Assembly (NCBI GenBank): GCA_030700225.1
Contig: JAUYJT010000020.1
Location: 20,834 to 84,833 of the forward strand
DNA length: 64,000 bases
Direction of reading: 5' to 3'
Origin: Candidatus Nanopelagicales bacterium
GTDB lineage: Bacteria > Actinomycetota > Actinomycetes > S36-B12 > GCA-2699445
Of the stretch, positions 30,602 through 41,037 are shown one piece after another. Position 1 is the stretch's first letter. Each line of letters begins with the position of its first letter. Position numbers and translations under genes: made by a program. Below the pieces are notes generated by a model. It did not search any database, was not told the DNA's origin, and was given only the letters and a program-made list of their open reading frames with translations.

Positions 30602-32227
30602 ATGAACCTCTTTAACCCAGCGCAGCGGAAGCAGTCGAGCCAACTGCTCGCCGGACTGACATCAGGTGTTCTAGTGGCGGCTGGACTGCTCATCTCTGGC
30701 GCAGCCCCGGCTAATGCCGCGGGGCGCCCAGGCCGGTTCGACACCAGCTTCTCGAACAACACGAACGGCGGACTCAACGGCCAGGGCTCAGAGCTGGCGA
30801 TTCAGGACAACGGCAAGATCGTAGTCAGCGGGGACTTCACCCGAGTCGGCCGCACCAAGGCCCACCGCATTGCCCGGTTCAACGCCAGCGGCACGCCAAA
30901 TAGGAAGTTCAACCGCAACATCGGAAGCAACGGCGGACTCAACGGCTGGGCAGCCTCGGTAGCCCTGCAGAACAGCGGCAGAATCGTGACGGCGGGCTCC
31001 TTCACGAGGGCTGGCCGCAACACCACTCACCGGATCGCCCGGTTCAACGCCAACGGCACGCCGAACAAGAAGTTCAACCGCAACATCAACACCAACGGCG
31101 GACTCAACGAGACGGCCCGGTCGCTGGCGGTTCAGGACAACGGCAAGATCGTCGTCACGGGCTGGTTCACGACAGCCGGCGGAGCGCTCACGAACCGCAT
31201 CGCGAGCTTCAACGCGGGCGGCACGCCAAACGCGGTATTCAACAACAACATCGTCGCCAACGGCGGGCTCGATAACACCGGATCGTCTCTGGCCGTGCAG
31301 GACGACGGCAAGATCGTCGTCACTGGCTGGTTCACAGCGGCCGGCGGAGCGCTCACGAACCGCATCGCTCGCTTCAACGCCAACGGCACCCCAGACGCTG
31401 CCTTCAACAACAACATCACCGTCAATGGCGGGCTGAACGAAGGGGGCGGATCGGTTGTAGTGCAGCCCGACGGCAAGATCCTGGTGACGGGCGAGTTCAC
31501 AGCCGCCGGTGGTGCTGCCACGAACGGCATCGCTCGGTTCAACGCTAACGGCACGCCAGACGTTGCCTTCAACAACGTCATCGCCGCCAACGGCGGCCTG
31601 GGCGGTGATGGCGCCTCGGTGGCGGCACAGGCTGACGGCAAGATCACCGTCACCGGTGATTTCTTCAGCGTGGGTGGCGAAGGTGTGCTCCACGTCGGCC
31701 GGTTCAACGCCGACGGCACGCCCGACACGAGGTTCAACACCAACATCAGCGACAGCGGCGGCCTGAACAACTTCGGCTCCTCAGTGGCGATGCAGGCCAA
31801 CGGCAAGATCCTCCTGACCGGCGGCTTCACTCACGCTGGCGGCAGGCGCCACGTGAACCGCATCGCACGCGTCTACGGCAAGTACAAGCAGCACCCCGTC
31901 GCCAAGTGCGCCTCGCTGCCGAAGAAGCTGCCCGCATCGGGCCGTCGCACGCTCGTGGATCTGGGTTGCCAGACCAACGCCGGGCAGCTGGTGGGCGTCA
32001 AGGTCGTAGCGAACAAGAGCAAGTACGACCTGGTCTGCAAGGCCCCTGGAGAGGAAGCGACCACGACGGGCAAAGCTGGTTACGGACGCGGCTTCAGATC
32101 CTGCCCAATCACGCATGAACTGCGCATCCGCACGAAAGGGCAATGGGGGGCCACGACAATCACGTTGAAGGCGCCCCTAACCGATTCGTACACGAAGTAC
32201 CTCAAGACCCGCGGCTATCGACGCTAG
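30602..32227 (+). CDS. Secreted delta-60 repeat protein
   Basis: 541 residues. A signal peptide (LLAGLTSGVLVAAGLLISG then APANAA) is followed by seven repeats of 51-55 residues, residues about 45-420, with the pattern GG-L-N-x, then DNGKIVVTGxFTxAGG, NRIARFNANGTPD and FNxNI. These are delta-60 repeats, thought to fold as beta-propeller-like blades. The last 120 residues hold four Cys (KCASLPKKL, LGCQTNAG, LVCKAP, RSCPIT) and form another secreted domain. At DNA level the repeats are about 165 bp. ATG 30602 fits the signal peptide; the frame is open 66 bases further up. Likely surface or extracellular; ligand unknown. Confidence 0.85.
   Translation: MNLFNPAQRKQSSQLLAGLTSGVLVAAGLLISGAAPANAAGRPGRFDTSFSNNTNGGLNGQGSELAIQDNGKIVVSGDFTRVGRTKAHRIARFNASGTPNRKFNRNIGSNGGLNGWAASVALQNSGRIVTAGSFTRAGRNTTHRIARFNANGTPNKKFNRNINTNGGLNETARSLAVQDNGKIVVTGWFTTAGGALTNRIASFNAGGTPNAVFNNNIVANGGLDNTGSSLAVQDDGKIVVTGWFTAAGGALTNRIARFNANGTPDAAFNNNITVNGGLNEGGGSVVVQPDGKILVTGEFTAAGGAATNGIARFNANGTPDVAFNNVIAANGGLGGDGASVAAQADGKITVTGDFFSVGGEGVLHVGRFNADGTPDTRFNTNISDSGGLNNFGSSVAMQANGKILLTGGFTHAGGRRHVNRIARVYGKYKQHPVAKCASLPKKLPASGRRTLVDLGCQTNAGQLVGVKVVANKSKYDLVCKAPGEEATTTGKAGYGRGFRSCPITHELRIRTKGQWGATTITLKAPLTDSYTKYLKTRGYRR
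30767..31860 (+). repeat. Tandem repeats coding for delta-60 units
   Basis: Seven tandem units of about 153-165 bases within the secreted protein gene, recognisable by repeated GACGGCAAGATC and CGCTCGGTTCAACGC-like blocks. Units three to six are closest to each other, which marks them as a likely site of copy-number change. Confidence 0.75.
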
Positions 32228-32301
32228 AGCTCCGATTGTCCCGGCCCGCGCCTTCCTCGTCTTGCCCGGACTATGCCATCGCGATCTGAGATGATCCCCG
32301 C

Positions 32302-34296
32302 ATGGCGTCGCGGGCTCAGGCCCTCAAGGCACGGCTCCTGCGCTTCGATCGCGACGCGATCCACCCAGGGCTCGCCCTAACACGCAGCACGCCAGTGGCT
32401 CTCTGCTTCCTGGCGGGCCTGGTCATGGGCGATCTGGCGTCGGCGTCCACGCCCGCGTTTGGCGCCCTACTGATCGGCATGCTCGATGAGCGCGACGCCT
32501 ATCGGCACCGCGTTCAAACCATGCTCATGGGACTCGGCGTCATGACGCCGGTCGTGCTCGTGGCGGGCATCGTAAGCTTTTCGGTTGGCTGGCACGTGGC
32601 CGCGGCGGCGGTAGTCGCCCTCGGCTGCGGGCTATCGACTGCCTGGGGTCCGCGCTTTGGCCACGCGGCGGCGATCGCGCTGGCGGTCTTCGCCGCTTTC
32701 GCCGCAGCCCCGGAATCGGTAGCGTCCGCCGTCTGGGCAGCGGCCGCCTTCGCTCTCGGCGGGGCCTTCCAACTCGCCGTCACCTTGTCGGCCTGGCTCC
32801 TGCGTCGCCCCGGACAAGCATTCTCGCCCGTGGGCGACGCGTGGCGCATGATTGGCCGCGCCGCGATGCCGGAAGGCCCATCCCTGCTGTCCCCGTCGTT
32901 GACCGAGGCGACCAGTTCCGCACTACGCCGCGCCGAGGACCTACCCCCAGGCGCTCCGGGCCGTGACGACTTACTGGCGTTGGCCATAGACGCCAACATC
33001 GTCCGAAGAACGCTAACTGTGAGCAATCCGAAGAGGAGCACGCCCACCGACTCCCATGGCACCTCCGAGAGAGCGTCAGCGACCTCCCGCACCCCCCTGC
33101 CGACGGCATATGTGACTGCGGCGGCGACGGCTTGCCTGCTCATCGGCCGAGCGGTTTCCATGCGCCGACAGGTGAAGGCGGCCACGGACGCGGTGGCTTC
33201 GGTTCTCGCTAGTCCCAGTGTCGAGCCCAGGGTCAGGCCGGATAGATCGAAGATCGACCGCGCGCTCGACGACGCGATCGCGTCCCTAGTCGCTCTGCAC
33301 CGGCCAAGCGCTCAAGCGACGCTGCGCAGCTACTCGGCAAGCGGCGCTCTTGTGACACGGCCGCTGGCACTGGGAATGGCCTCGCCCGTCGTTCGCCAAG
33401 CTATCCCCCTGTCGATAACGTTCACGCTCGCGACGCTTCTGGGAATGGCTATAAGCCCCGACCTGGGCTACTGGATCGCCTTTACCGTCGCGCTGATCAC
33501 ACAGCCCGGGTACTCCGCGACGATCTACAAGACCATGTCACGGGTCGCGGGGACCATGCTCGGCCTGGTCGTCACAGCTCTTGTGCTCGACCTTGCCCCT
33601 ACCCCCGCCTTCTCGATCCTCATTCTGTGGGCCGCCTCTGTCGGCATATACCTGTTCATGCCAGCCAACTACGGCGTCGCCGTTGTGTTCATCACGGTAT
33701 TCGCGGTGCTGACTATCGAGATTCTGATTGGTCCGGGCGACAGGCCAGTTCTCTTCCGAGCCGTGGATACTCTCATTGGCGGTGCTCTCGTCATCGTGGC
33801 GGCGATGATCGCCCCGCAGCGTTCCGCTCCCAATCTGGCACCCAAGCTGGCCGCATTGGCTGACTCCGTCCGTTCCTCCCTGATCCTCATCCGCGATGGG
33901 GCCCCGGAGGGCGACCTGACCGTCGTCGTCGCCGCATCGAACAAGCTCAGGTATGAGGCGGCGGCGCAGCTCGACCAAGTCTGGGCCGAGCCGTCCGGAC
34001 ATGGCCTCCACCCGCAGGTTGGGCAGCGGGTTCTGCGCGAGCTCAACAACGTCTCGCTCTACGGAGCCGACCTTGCCGATGGAGTCGCCGACACCGCTAG
34101 TCCGGAATTGGACGCGGCCCTGGCGGCATTCGCTAACGTGTCTGACAGATTGCACAGCGTCAGCGCCACTGGGGTCGTGCCAGCTCGGTCGCCGGTGCAG
34201 CAGGCAACCAAGGCTAAGGGTCCGGCGACTACCCCTCTGGCGGCGATCGAAGATGCGCTGGACTCAGGAATGTCGACGCTGCCCCGCTCGATCTGA
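32302..34296 (+). CDS. FUSC-family inner membrane protein
   Basis: 664 residues with two membrane blocks: residues about 25-165 (STPVALCFLAGLVMGDLASA, VVLVAGIVSFSVGW, AAIALAVFAAFAAAP) and about 360-520 (PLSITFTLATLLGMAISPDL, GYWIAFTVALITQPGYSATI, GIYLFMPANYGVAVVFITVF). A soluble segment separates them and another ends the protein. This duplicated layout is that of FUSC/YccS/AaeB-like putative exporters of aromatic acids. It lies 75 bases after the repeat protein on the same strand. Substrate unknown. Confidence 0.82.
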   Translation: MASRAQALKARLLRFDRDAIHPGLALTRSTPVALCFLAGLVMGDLASASTPAFGALLIGMLDERDAYRHRVQTMLMGLGVMTPVVLVAGIVSFSVGWHVAAAAVVALGCGLSTAWGPRFGHAAAIALAVFAAFAAAPESVASAVWAAAAFALGGAFQLAVTLSAWLLRRPGQAFSPVGDAWRMIGRAAMPEGPSLLSPSLTEATSSALRRAEDLPPGAPGRDDLLALAIDANIVRRTLTVSNPKRSTPTDSHGTSERASATSRTPLPTAYVTAAATACLLIGRAVSMRRQVKAATDAVASVLASPSVEPRVRPDRSKIDRALDDAIASLVALHRPSAQATLRSYSASGALVTRPLALGMASPVVRQAIPLSITFTLATLLGMAISPDLGYWIAFTVALITQPGYSATIYKTMSRVAGTMLGLVVTALVLDLAPTPAFSILILWAASVGIYLFMPANYGVAVVFITVFAVLTIEILIGPGDRPVLFRAVDTLIGGALVIVAAMIAPQRSAPNLAPKLAALADSVRSSLILIRDGAPEGDLTVVVAASNKLRYEAAAQLDQVWAEPSGHGLHPQVGQRVLRELNNVSLYGADLADGVADTASPELDAALAAFANVSDRLHSVSATGVVPARSPVQQATKAKGPATTPLAAIEDALDSGMSTLPRSI

Positions 34297-34321
34297 TTCG
34301 CTGGGGAGGGCAGTCTGCGCC

Positions 34322-36825
34322 CTAGCTGCGCAGCACGGCGCCCAGCGCCACCTCGGCCGCGGCGACGGCGCCGTTGCGCGCCTCGGCCACTTCCGCCGCC
34401 GTGAGCGTCCTGTCCGGGGCGCGGAACCGCAGCGAGAACGCCAACGATCTGCGCCCAGCGCCGATCTGCTCCCCGGAGTACTCGTCGAAAAGGCGCACTG
34501 ATTCAAGCAGCGGACCCGCCCCGCTGGCTAGCGCGGCCATCACCGCCGCTGCGGGCACGTCGGCGTCGACGACCAGAGCAACGTCCTCCTTCGCGACCGG
34601 CATAGTGCCGACCACAGGGGCGGGCACGACCGCCACGGCGGCGCTAGTCAGCGCGTCGAAATCCATCTCCATCGCACAAGTCCGGGCTGGCAATCCCGCC
34701 GCTGCGATCACTTGCGGATGCAGCTCCCCCGCGCTTCCGATCACGGTGCCACCGGTGCTCAGAGCCGCGCACCGGCCGGGATGGAACATCGGATCGCTGC
34801 CCGCCGCGACGTCAATCTCAGATCCCACAGCGACCGCGATCACACGTGCCGCCGTTATCGCGTCCGCCCACGACGCCGTACGCCCCGGACCCCACCAGCC
34901 GGCGCGCTCGCGCAACCCGGTCAGCACTACGGCGAAATGCCGGGGCTGGTCCGGGAGTACACCATCCAGCTCGTCCAGCTCGGCCTCGGACGGGCGCGCT
35001 GACACGTCCGGGCGACCCGCAGATCCGGCCGACGGGCCATCCAAGGCGAGGAACACCAGCCCCTGCTCGAACAGCGCCAAGTCATCGGAGCCCCGGCTCA
35101 GATTCCGCCGCGCACACGCCAGAAGTCCGTTCAGCAGCGTCGTGCGCAGCAACGGCGCCTCATCGCTGAGCGGATTCGCGAGGCGAACCGCGCGGCGCCG
35201 CAGATCATCGGGCGGCAAGCGGAGCACATCGAAATCCGCCTGGCCCATGAACGGGTACGCCGGCACCTCAACGTATCCAGCCCCCGCCAGGGCTATGCCC
35301 GCGCGCCTCCGGAGCCGCTGATCGCGCGTCCAGCCCCGCTGAGCGGGTACCGCTGGGAGCACTGACGGCACGTGCTCATACCCAACGAGGCGGACAACTT
35401 CCTCAACTAGGTCGTAGGGGTCTGTCAGGTCCGGGCGCCAAGGCGGTGGAGTCACGACAAGCGTGTTCCCGGTGACCGCGACCTCGCAGCCAACCCGGCC
35501 GAGCAGATCCGCCGCCACCGATCCATCAATCGGCGTGCCGGCGACCTCGGCCGGCAGCCCGGCGGCCATCTCTATCCGCACTTCCTCGTGCCCGGTCTCC
35601 ACGCCGGTCATGCCCAGGTAGGTCCCGCCGCTGAGTTCGAGCATCAGCGCCGTCGCTTTCGCGGAGGCGTAGGGGGCGAGCGTGGTGTCTACGCCACGTT
35701 CGAACCGACGCGAGGCCTCGCTTGACAGCTTGTGCCGCCGTGACATCCGGGCGACCCCCCGCGGGCTGAAGTGAGCCGCCTCGAGCGCGAGGTTCGTAGA
35801 CTCCCGGGTGATCTCCGCGTCGAGACCTCCCATCGTGCCGGCCAGCCCAACCGCCCCCCGGTCGTCGGCTATGACGATGTCGTCGGGGTCAAGCAGTCGT
35901 TCGACGTGATCGAGGGTTTCGAGCTTCTCGCCCAGGTGGGCGCGGCGGGCACGCACTGGTCCTCGCAGCGAGTCCAAATCGAACGCGTGAAGCGGCTGAC
36001 CGGTTTCGAGCATCACGTAGTTCGTGACATCAACGGCCAGGCTCACGGACCTCATTCCGCAGGCTTCGAGCCGTCTCAACATCCACAGCGGCGTGGGAAC
36101 GGACGGGTCGAAGCCTTTGATCGTGCGCAACGTGAACAGGTCGCATCCAGTCGGGTCCTTCGTGCCGCAAGGATGAGGTTCCCCCTCCGCGGGCACTGGC
36201 AGCTCGGACAACACCGTGCCTGGGTCCTCGAATGGCACGTCGTACGCGATCGCGGCTTCGCGGGCGACGCCTCGGATGCTCAGCGCGTACCCGCGGTCGG
36301 GGGTCACGGCGATGTCGAGGACTTCCTCGCCCAGTCCCAGCAGCGGGGCAGCGTCATCGCCAGGCGTTCCAGCGTCGGAAGGCAAAACCATGATCCCGGC
36401 TGGGTCCCCGGCGAGGCCGACTTCTGCGGCCGAGCAGATCATTCCGTCGGATACGTGGCCGTAGGTCTTGCGGGACTCGATCTCGAAGCCTCCCGCCAGC
36501 ACTGATCCCGGCAGCGCCACAGCAACCAGATCACCGACCGCGAAGTTCGACGCGCCGCAGATGACGTCGCGGACTCCTGGGGTATCGGGGTGGCCGTGCG
36601 CCGCGCCGACTTCGACCCGGCAGAACCGTATGGGCTTACGGTGTCCGACCAGCTCCTCGATCCCCAGGACCCGGCCGACAACCAGCGGCCCCTTGACGTC
36701 CCCGCCGATGACGTCAACCGTCTCAACCTCGAGCCCGGCGGCGATCAATCGGTGGGCGATGTCCCGCCCGGTTTCGCTTGACGGAACTGCCGCGTAGACG
36801 CGTAGCCAGGACACAGGAACGCGCA

Positions 36826-36826
<1 letters not shown>
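34322..36826 (-). CDS. pheT: Phenylalanine-tRNA ligase beta subunit
   Basis: 834 residues. The order is standard: N-terminal VPVSWLRVYAAVP, the tRNA-binding-like domain (VVGRVLGIEELVGHRKPIRF), B3/B4 editing region, the B5 domain (PPPWRPDLTDPYDLVEEVVR) and the C-terminal anticodon-binding FDX-ACB domain (FSLRFRAPDRTLTAAEV). ATG 36826 shares one base with the pheS stop (TGATG), so the two subunits are made in step. Confidence 0.96.
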
Positions 36827-37983
<1,157 letters not shown>

Positions 37984-38052
37984 CTATGAGATGCGCCAGG
38001 ACGCTCTTGGAGTGGCGACCAACAGGATCGCGATTTGGCCGCCGAGGAGGCG

Positions 38053-38904
38053 TCAAGACCGGCTTGCGCAGCGCGAGCTCGAGTACACGCAGATGGCCGC
38101 TGCGGACGCCAGATTCAGGCTCTCGGCCCGCCCCGTGATCGGGATCGCGACCGCGTGATCGGCTAGGGTCAGCGCCTCAGCCGTCAGTCCGCGTGCCTCG
38201 TTTCCGAATAGCCAAGCGGTCGGCTTCGCCAAGAGGCCTGATTCCTCCGCCTGCCACAGATCCAGCCCACCGCGTACATCCGCCGCGAGGACTGTCAGTC
38301 CGCGCTCCTTCGCCGCCGCGATGGCGTCCGCCACAGACACGTCGCGGACCATCGGCACGTGGAACAGCGATCCAGCCGTACTGCGGACGACCTTGCCGCT
38401 GTACGGATCGACGCATTCCTCCGCGAACATGACCGCGTCAGCCCCGGCCGCATCGGCCGTGCGCCACACAGTGCCAGCGTTGCCGGGATCCCGAACGGCC
38501 TCCAGGATCACCGCCATCCTGGCGGCTTCTGGCAGCGACCCAGCCAGCGGAACGTCAATGAACCGGCACACCGCGGCGATCCCCTGTGGATGCACAGTCT
38601 CCGTCATCGCCAACAGCACTGGCTCAGGCACCGTCGCGACGACCAGTCCGGCCGCCGCGGCTTCCTCGGCCACCGCGACCGATGCTCCGGTCGCGCCTTC
38701 AGCGACGAAGACGTCAGCCACGGCGTCTGGACGGCATCGCACGGCCTCCCGAACGGCCTGCGGGCCTTCGACGAGGAACCGCTCGACCTTCTGCCGGAAG
38801 CTCCGGTTAGCCAGCCTGCGAATCGCTGTGACCTTGTCGGAACGAACCGTCCCCCTCCCCGCCGCTGCGCGGCGGGCGGGGGGACCCCCATCCGGGCCCG
38901 ACAC
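38053..38904 (-). CDS. TrmH/SpoU-family RNA 2'-O-ribose methyltransferase
   Basis: 283 residues. The knotted methyltransferase domain has motif 1 DPGNAGTVWRTADAAG, motif 2 WLFGNEARGL and motif 3 IPITGRAESLNLASAAAI. Residues about 22-110 are the substrate-binding domain. In actinobacteria this gene usually stands between rplT and pheS, as here, and is annotated as a 23S rRNA methyltransferase; the exact nucleotide is not certain. The first 20 residues (GPDGGPPARRAAAGRG) are encoded by a copy of the short GC palindrome, so the true start may be downstream. Confidence 0.9.
   Translation of the reverse strand: MSGPDGGPPARRAAAGRGTVRSDKVTAIRRLANRSFRQKVERFLVEGPQAVREAVRCRPDAVADVFVAEGATGASVAVAEEAAAAGLVVATVPEPVLLAMTETVHPQGIAAVCRFIDVPLAGSLPEAARMAVILEAVRDPGNAGTVWRTADAAGADAVMFAEECVDPYSGKVVRSTAGSLFHVPMVRDVSVADAIAAAKERGLTVLAADVRGGLDLWQAEESGLLAKPTAWLFGNEARGLTAEALTLADHAVAIPITGRAESLNLASAAAICVYSSSRCASRS
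38851..38889. repeat. Short GC-rich palindromic element, copy 2
   Basis: CCCCCTCCCCGCCGC, a TGC loop and GCGGCGGGCGGGGGG, then ACCCCC: a near-perfect 15-bp hairpin plus a GGGGG-A-CCCCC end. It overlaps the start of the methyltransferase gene. Confidence 0.7.
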
Positions 38905-38914
38905 GGGGCCCGCT

Positions 38915-39280
38915 TCAGGCAGCAGAGGGCTGGGCCTTGCGTGCTAGCTCGACGAGCGCGGCGAAGGCCGCCGGGTCGTTGACTGCCAAATCCGCCAGCA
39001 TCCGGCGATCCACGTCGATGCTCGCCAAGCGCAGCCCCTGGATGAACCGGTTGTATGTCATTCCGTTCGCGCGCGCGGCGGCGTTGATCCGCTGGATCCA
39101 CAGTCGCCGGAAGTCACCTTTGCGGTCCTTGCGATGGTCGAACGCGTAGACGAACGAGTGGGCGAGCTGCTCCTTGGCCTTCCGGTAGGACCGGGACCGC
39201 TGCCCTCGATAGCCACTGGCCTCGTTCAGGACTTCGCGCCGCTTCTTGTGCGCGTTGACCGCGCGCTTCACTCGTGCCAT
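38915..39280 (-). CDS. rplT: 50S ribosomal protein L20
   Basis: 121 residues, normal length. [40 protein letters not shown] and [20 protein letters not shown] are hallmark segments. Binds 23S rRNA early in 50S assembly. Last gene of infC-rpmI-rplT. Confidence 0.97.
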   Translation of the reverse strand: MARVKRAVNAHKKRREVLNEASGYRGQRSRSYRKAKEQLAHSFVYAFDHRKDRKGDFRRLWIQRINAAARANGMTYNRFIQGLRLASIDVDRRMLADLAVNDPAAFAALVELARKAQPSAA

Positions 39281-39364
39281 TTCTCTCTCCTTTGCCTTGC
39301 GGCTGCCTTGCTGCTGTCTCGCTGCTGCTTCGGGTCCCGCGTCCTGTCGACGCCAGGGACTACC

Positions 39365-39562
39365 TCAGCGCAGCCCCAGCATCCGCTTGACCTTCTTGCT
39401 GTCCGCCGGCGAGACCTGCTCATTCATGCCCAGCCGCCTGGTCCGCTTTGACGACTTGTGCTCCAGCAGGTGGCGCCGGTTCGCCTGCTGACGCTTGATC
39501 TTCCCGGACCCCGTCAACTTGAAGCGCTTCTTCGCGCCGCTGTGTGTCTTCTGCTTTGGCAT
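39365..39562 (-). CDS. rpmI: 50S ribosomal protein L35
   Basis: 65 residues, full length. [20 protein letters not shown] and the basic [20 protein letters not shown] are diagnostic. It lies 41 bases after infC and 84 before rplT. Confidence 0.97.
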   Translation of the reverse strand: MPKQKTHSGAKKRFKLTGSGKIKRQQANRRHLLEHKSSKRTRRLGMNEQVSPADSKKVKRMLGLR

Positions 39563-39603
39563 GTGTCGTCCTCTCCGTCCGTGCGCCGAGCGCCCGGCGC
39601 GTC

Positions 39604-40272
39604 CTACTCGGTCTCGTCGTCGGCGACTTCCGCCGAGTTGTCTTCCGCTTCCGCTGGGCCGCCGTCGGCGACCAGCGATTCGTCCTGATCTGGCGTCGAT
39701 TCCAGCTCCCGCTTGTCGCGGTCCCGCCGCTGCTGGGATTTCGTCGTCTTCACGTCCGCCTTCTTGCGCAGGGGGGCGATCACCATGATCATGTTCCGCC
39801 CTTCCTGCTTCGGCGCGTACTCCACGAATCCGATTCCCTCGATGTCCTGTGCCAGCCGCTGCAGCAGCCTGAAGCCCAGTTCTGGCCTGGACTGCTCCCG
39901 GCCCCGGAACATGATCGTGACCTTGACCTTGTCTCCCTGGTTCAGGAAGCGAACGATGTGGCCCTTCTTGGTCTCGTAGTCATGCGGGTCAATCTTCGGC
40001 CGGAGCTTCATCTCTTTGATCAACGTCTGCATCTGGTTCCGACGAGCCGCCCGCTCCTTCTGCGCCGACTCGTACTTGAACTTCCCGTAGTCCATGAGCT
40101 TGCAGACCGGGGGCCTGCCCGTCGGTGCGACCTCCACGAGGTCTAAGTCGCTCTCACGGGCCAGCCTCAAGGCGACATCAATCCTGACGATGCCCACCTG
40201 CTCGCCGTTCGGTCCGACAAGGCGGACGTCCGGCACGCGGATCCGGTCGTTGATTCGTGGCTCTACGCTGAT
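39604..40272 (-). CDS. infC: Translation initiation factor IF-3, probable AUC start
   Basis: 222 residues if read from ATC 40272. The conserved start of IF-3 ([20 protein letters not shown]) begins well upstream of the first ATG/GTG-type codon, GTG 40236. Between the in-frame stop upstream and that GTG there is no ATG, GTG or TTG, but ATC 40272 stands 4 bases after GGGAGG and gives I-S-V-E-P-R-I-N. infC genes are known to use AUU or AUC so that IF-3 limits its own synthesis. The C-terminus has a long acidic tail ([18 protein letters not shown]) typical of actinobacteria. Confidence 0.93.
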   Translation of the reverse strand: MSVEPRINDRIRVPDVRLVGPNGEQVGIVRIDVALRLARESDLDLVEVAPTGRPPVCKLMDYGKFKYESAQKERAARRNQMQTLIKEMKLRPKIDPHDYETKKGHIVRFLNQGDKVKVTIMFRGREQSRPELGFRLLQRLAQDIEGIGFVEYAPKQEGRNMIMVIAPLRKKADVKTTKSQQRRDRDKRELESTPDQDESLVADGGPAEAEDNSAEVADDETE

Positions 40273-40465
40273 ATTGCCTCCCTGGTCGCTGTTCGGCCAT
40301 CACGGCCAAAGCGACGGGGCAAGACGCGCAAGTGGATCCTTTGTCGCTGTTATGCGACTAAGACCTAACCTCGACGGACCTTCCGGTCGCCGGGTGGGAG
40401 TCGACTCCACTTGCACATCCGGCCCCGAAGTCGGACCAGGATGGGTCGCGTGAAAGTGTACCCGC

Positions 40466-40858
40466 ATGCAGCCGCCCGCCGACAACTCCTCAGACGCGCC
40501 CGCCCTGACCGCTGTTCGCGATCTTGGCGAACTGGGCGCGGTGGAGATCCTCGGCGCTCATGCCGTCGACCTGATGACGGCGTCCGCTGTGAAGCTCGGC
40601 CTGTACGAGGACGGTGACGCGCAACGCGATCTGGCGGACGCGCGGATTCTGATCTGCGGGGTGGCGGGTCTGGTCGACGCTGTCGCGCCGCTCCTGGGCA
40701 ATCAGCACACACTGCCGCTTCGCCAGGGCGTTAAGTCATTGCAGGAGGCTTTCCGAGCTCAACAGGATCACCCGGACGCTCCCGGGAACGGCCCGGGAGA
40801 GAAGTACACCCGCCCCCAGTCCGCAGGAACGGCCGTTCCTGACAGACGCGACCGTTAG
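40466..40858 (+). CDS. DUF1844 family protein
   Basis: 130 residues. VEILGAHAVDLMTASAVKLG, ARILICGVAGLVDAVAPLLG and PLRQGVKSLQEAFRAQQ are typical of DUF1844, a small helical protein usually encoded next to infC in actinobacteria. It is transcribed away from infC. The last 15 or so residues are encoded by the left arm of palindromic repeat copy B, so the natural C-terminus may have been changed. Function unknown. Confidence 0.87.
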   Translation: MQPPADNSSDAPALTAVRDLGELGAVEILGAHAVDLMTASAVKLGLYEDGDAQRDLADARILICGVAGLVDAVAPLLGNQHTLPLRQGVKSLQEAFRAQQDHPDAPGNGPGEKYTRPQSAGTAVPDRRDR

Positions 40859-40925
40859 GGTACAGACGCGCCCGTTGCAGCGCCCGCTTCCTTCCGTAAC
40901 GGGTGCGTTTGTCAGGAACTGGCGC
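40820..40925. repeat. Dispersed palindromic repeat, copy B
   Basis: The left part (GTTCCTGACAGACGCGACCG then TTA) pairs with the right part (TAACGGGTGCGTTTGTCAGG then AAC) at 21 of 24 positions. The core GGGTACAGACGCGCCCGTTG is identical to copy A at 22.1 kb. It overlaps the end of the DUF1844 gene and lies 113 bases before the PFOR gene. Confidence 0.8.
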
Positions 40926-41037
40926 GACACGAGAGAGACTGGTTGGCCCGCGGCGCGCGGCGACCTATGCTGGTATTGCTGATCGTGGACGGAAACACCG
41001 GACGAGCCAGCTCACCTTAACTGCCCCGGAGACGCAT

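Noticed and set aside
30767..31860. Regular repeats that might be a CRISPR array
   Set aside because: The period is about 165 bases, the repeats are coding and in frame, and there are no short unique spacers.
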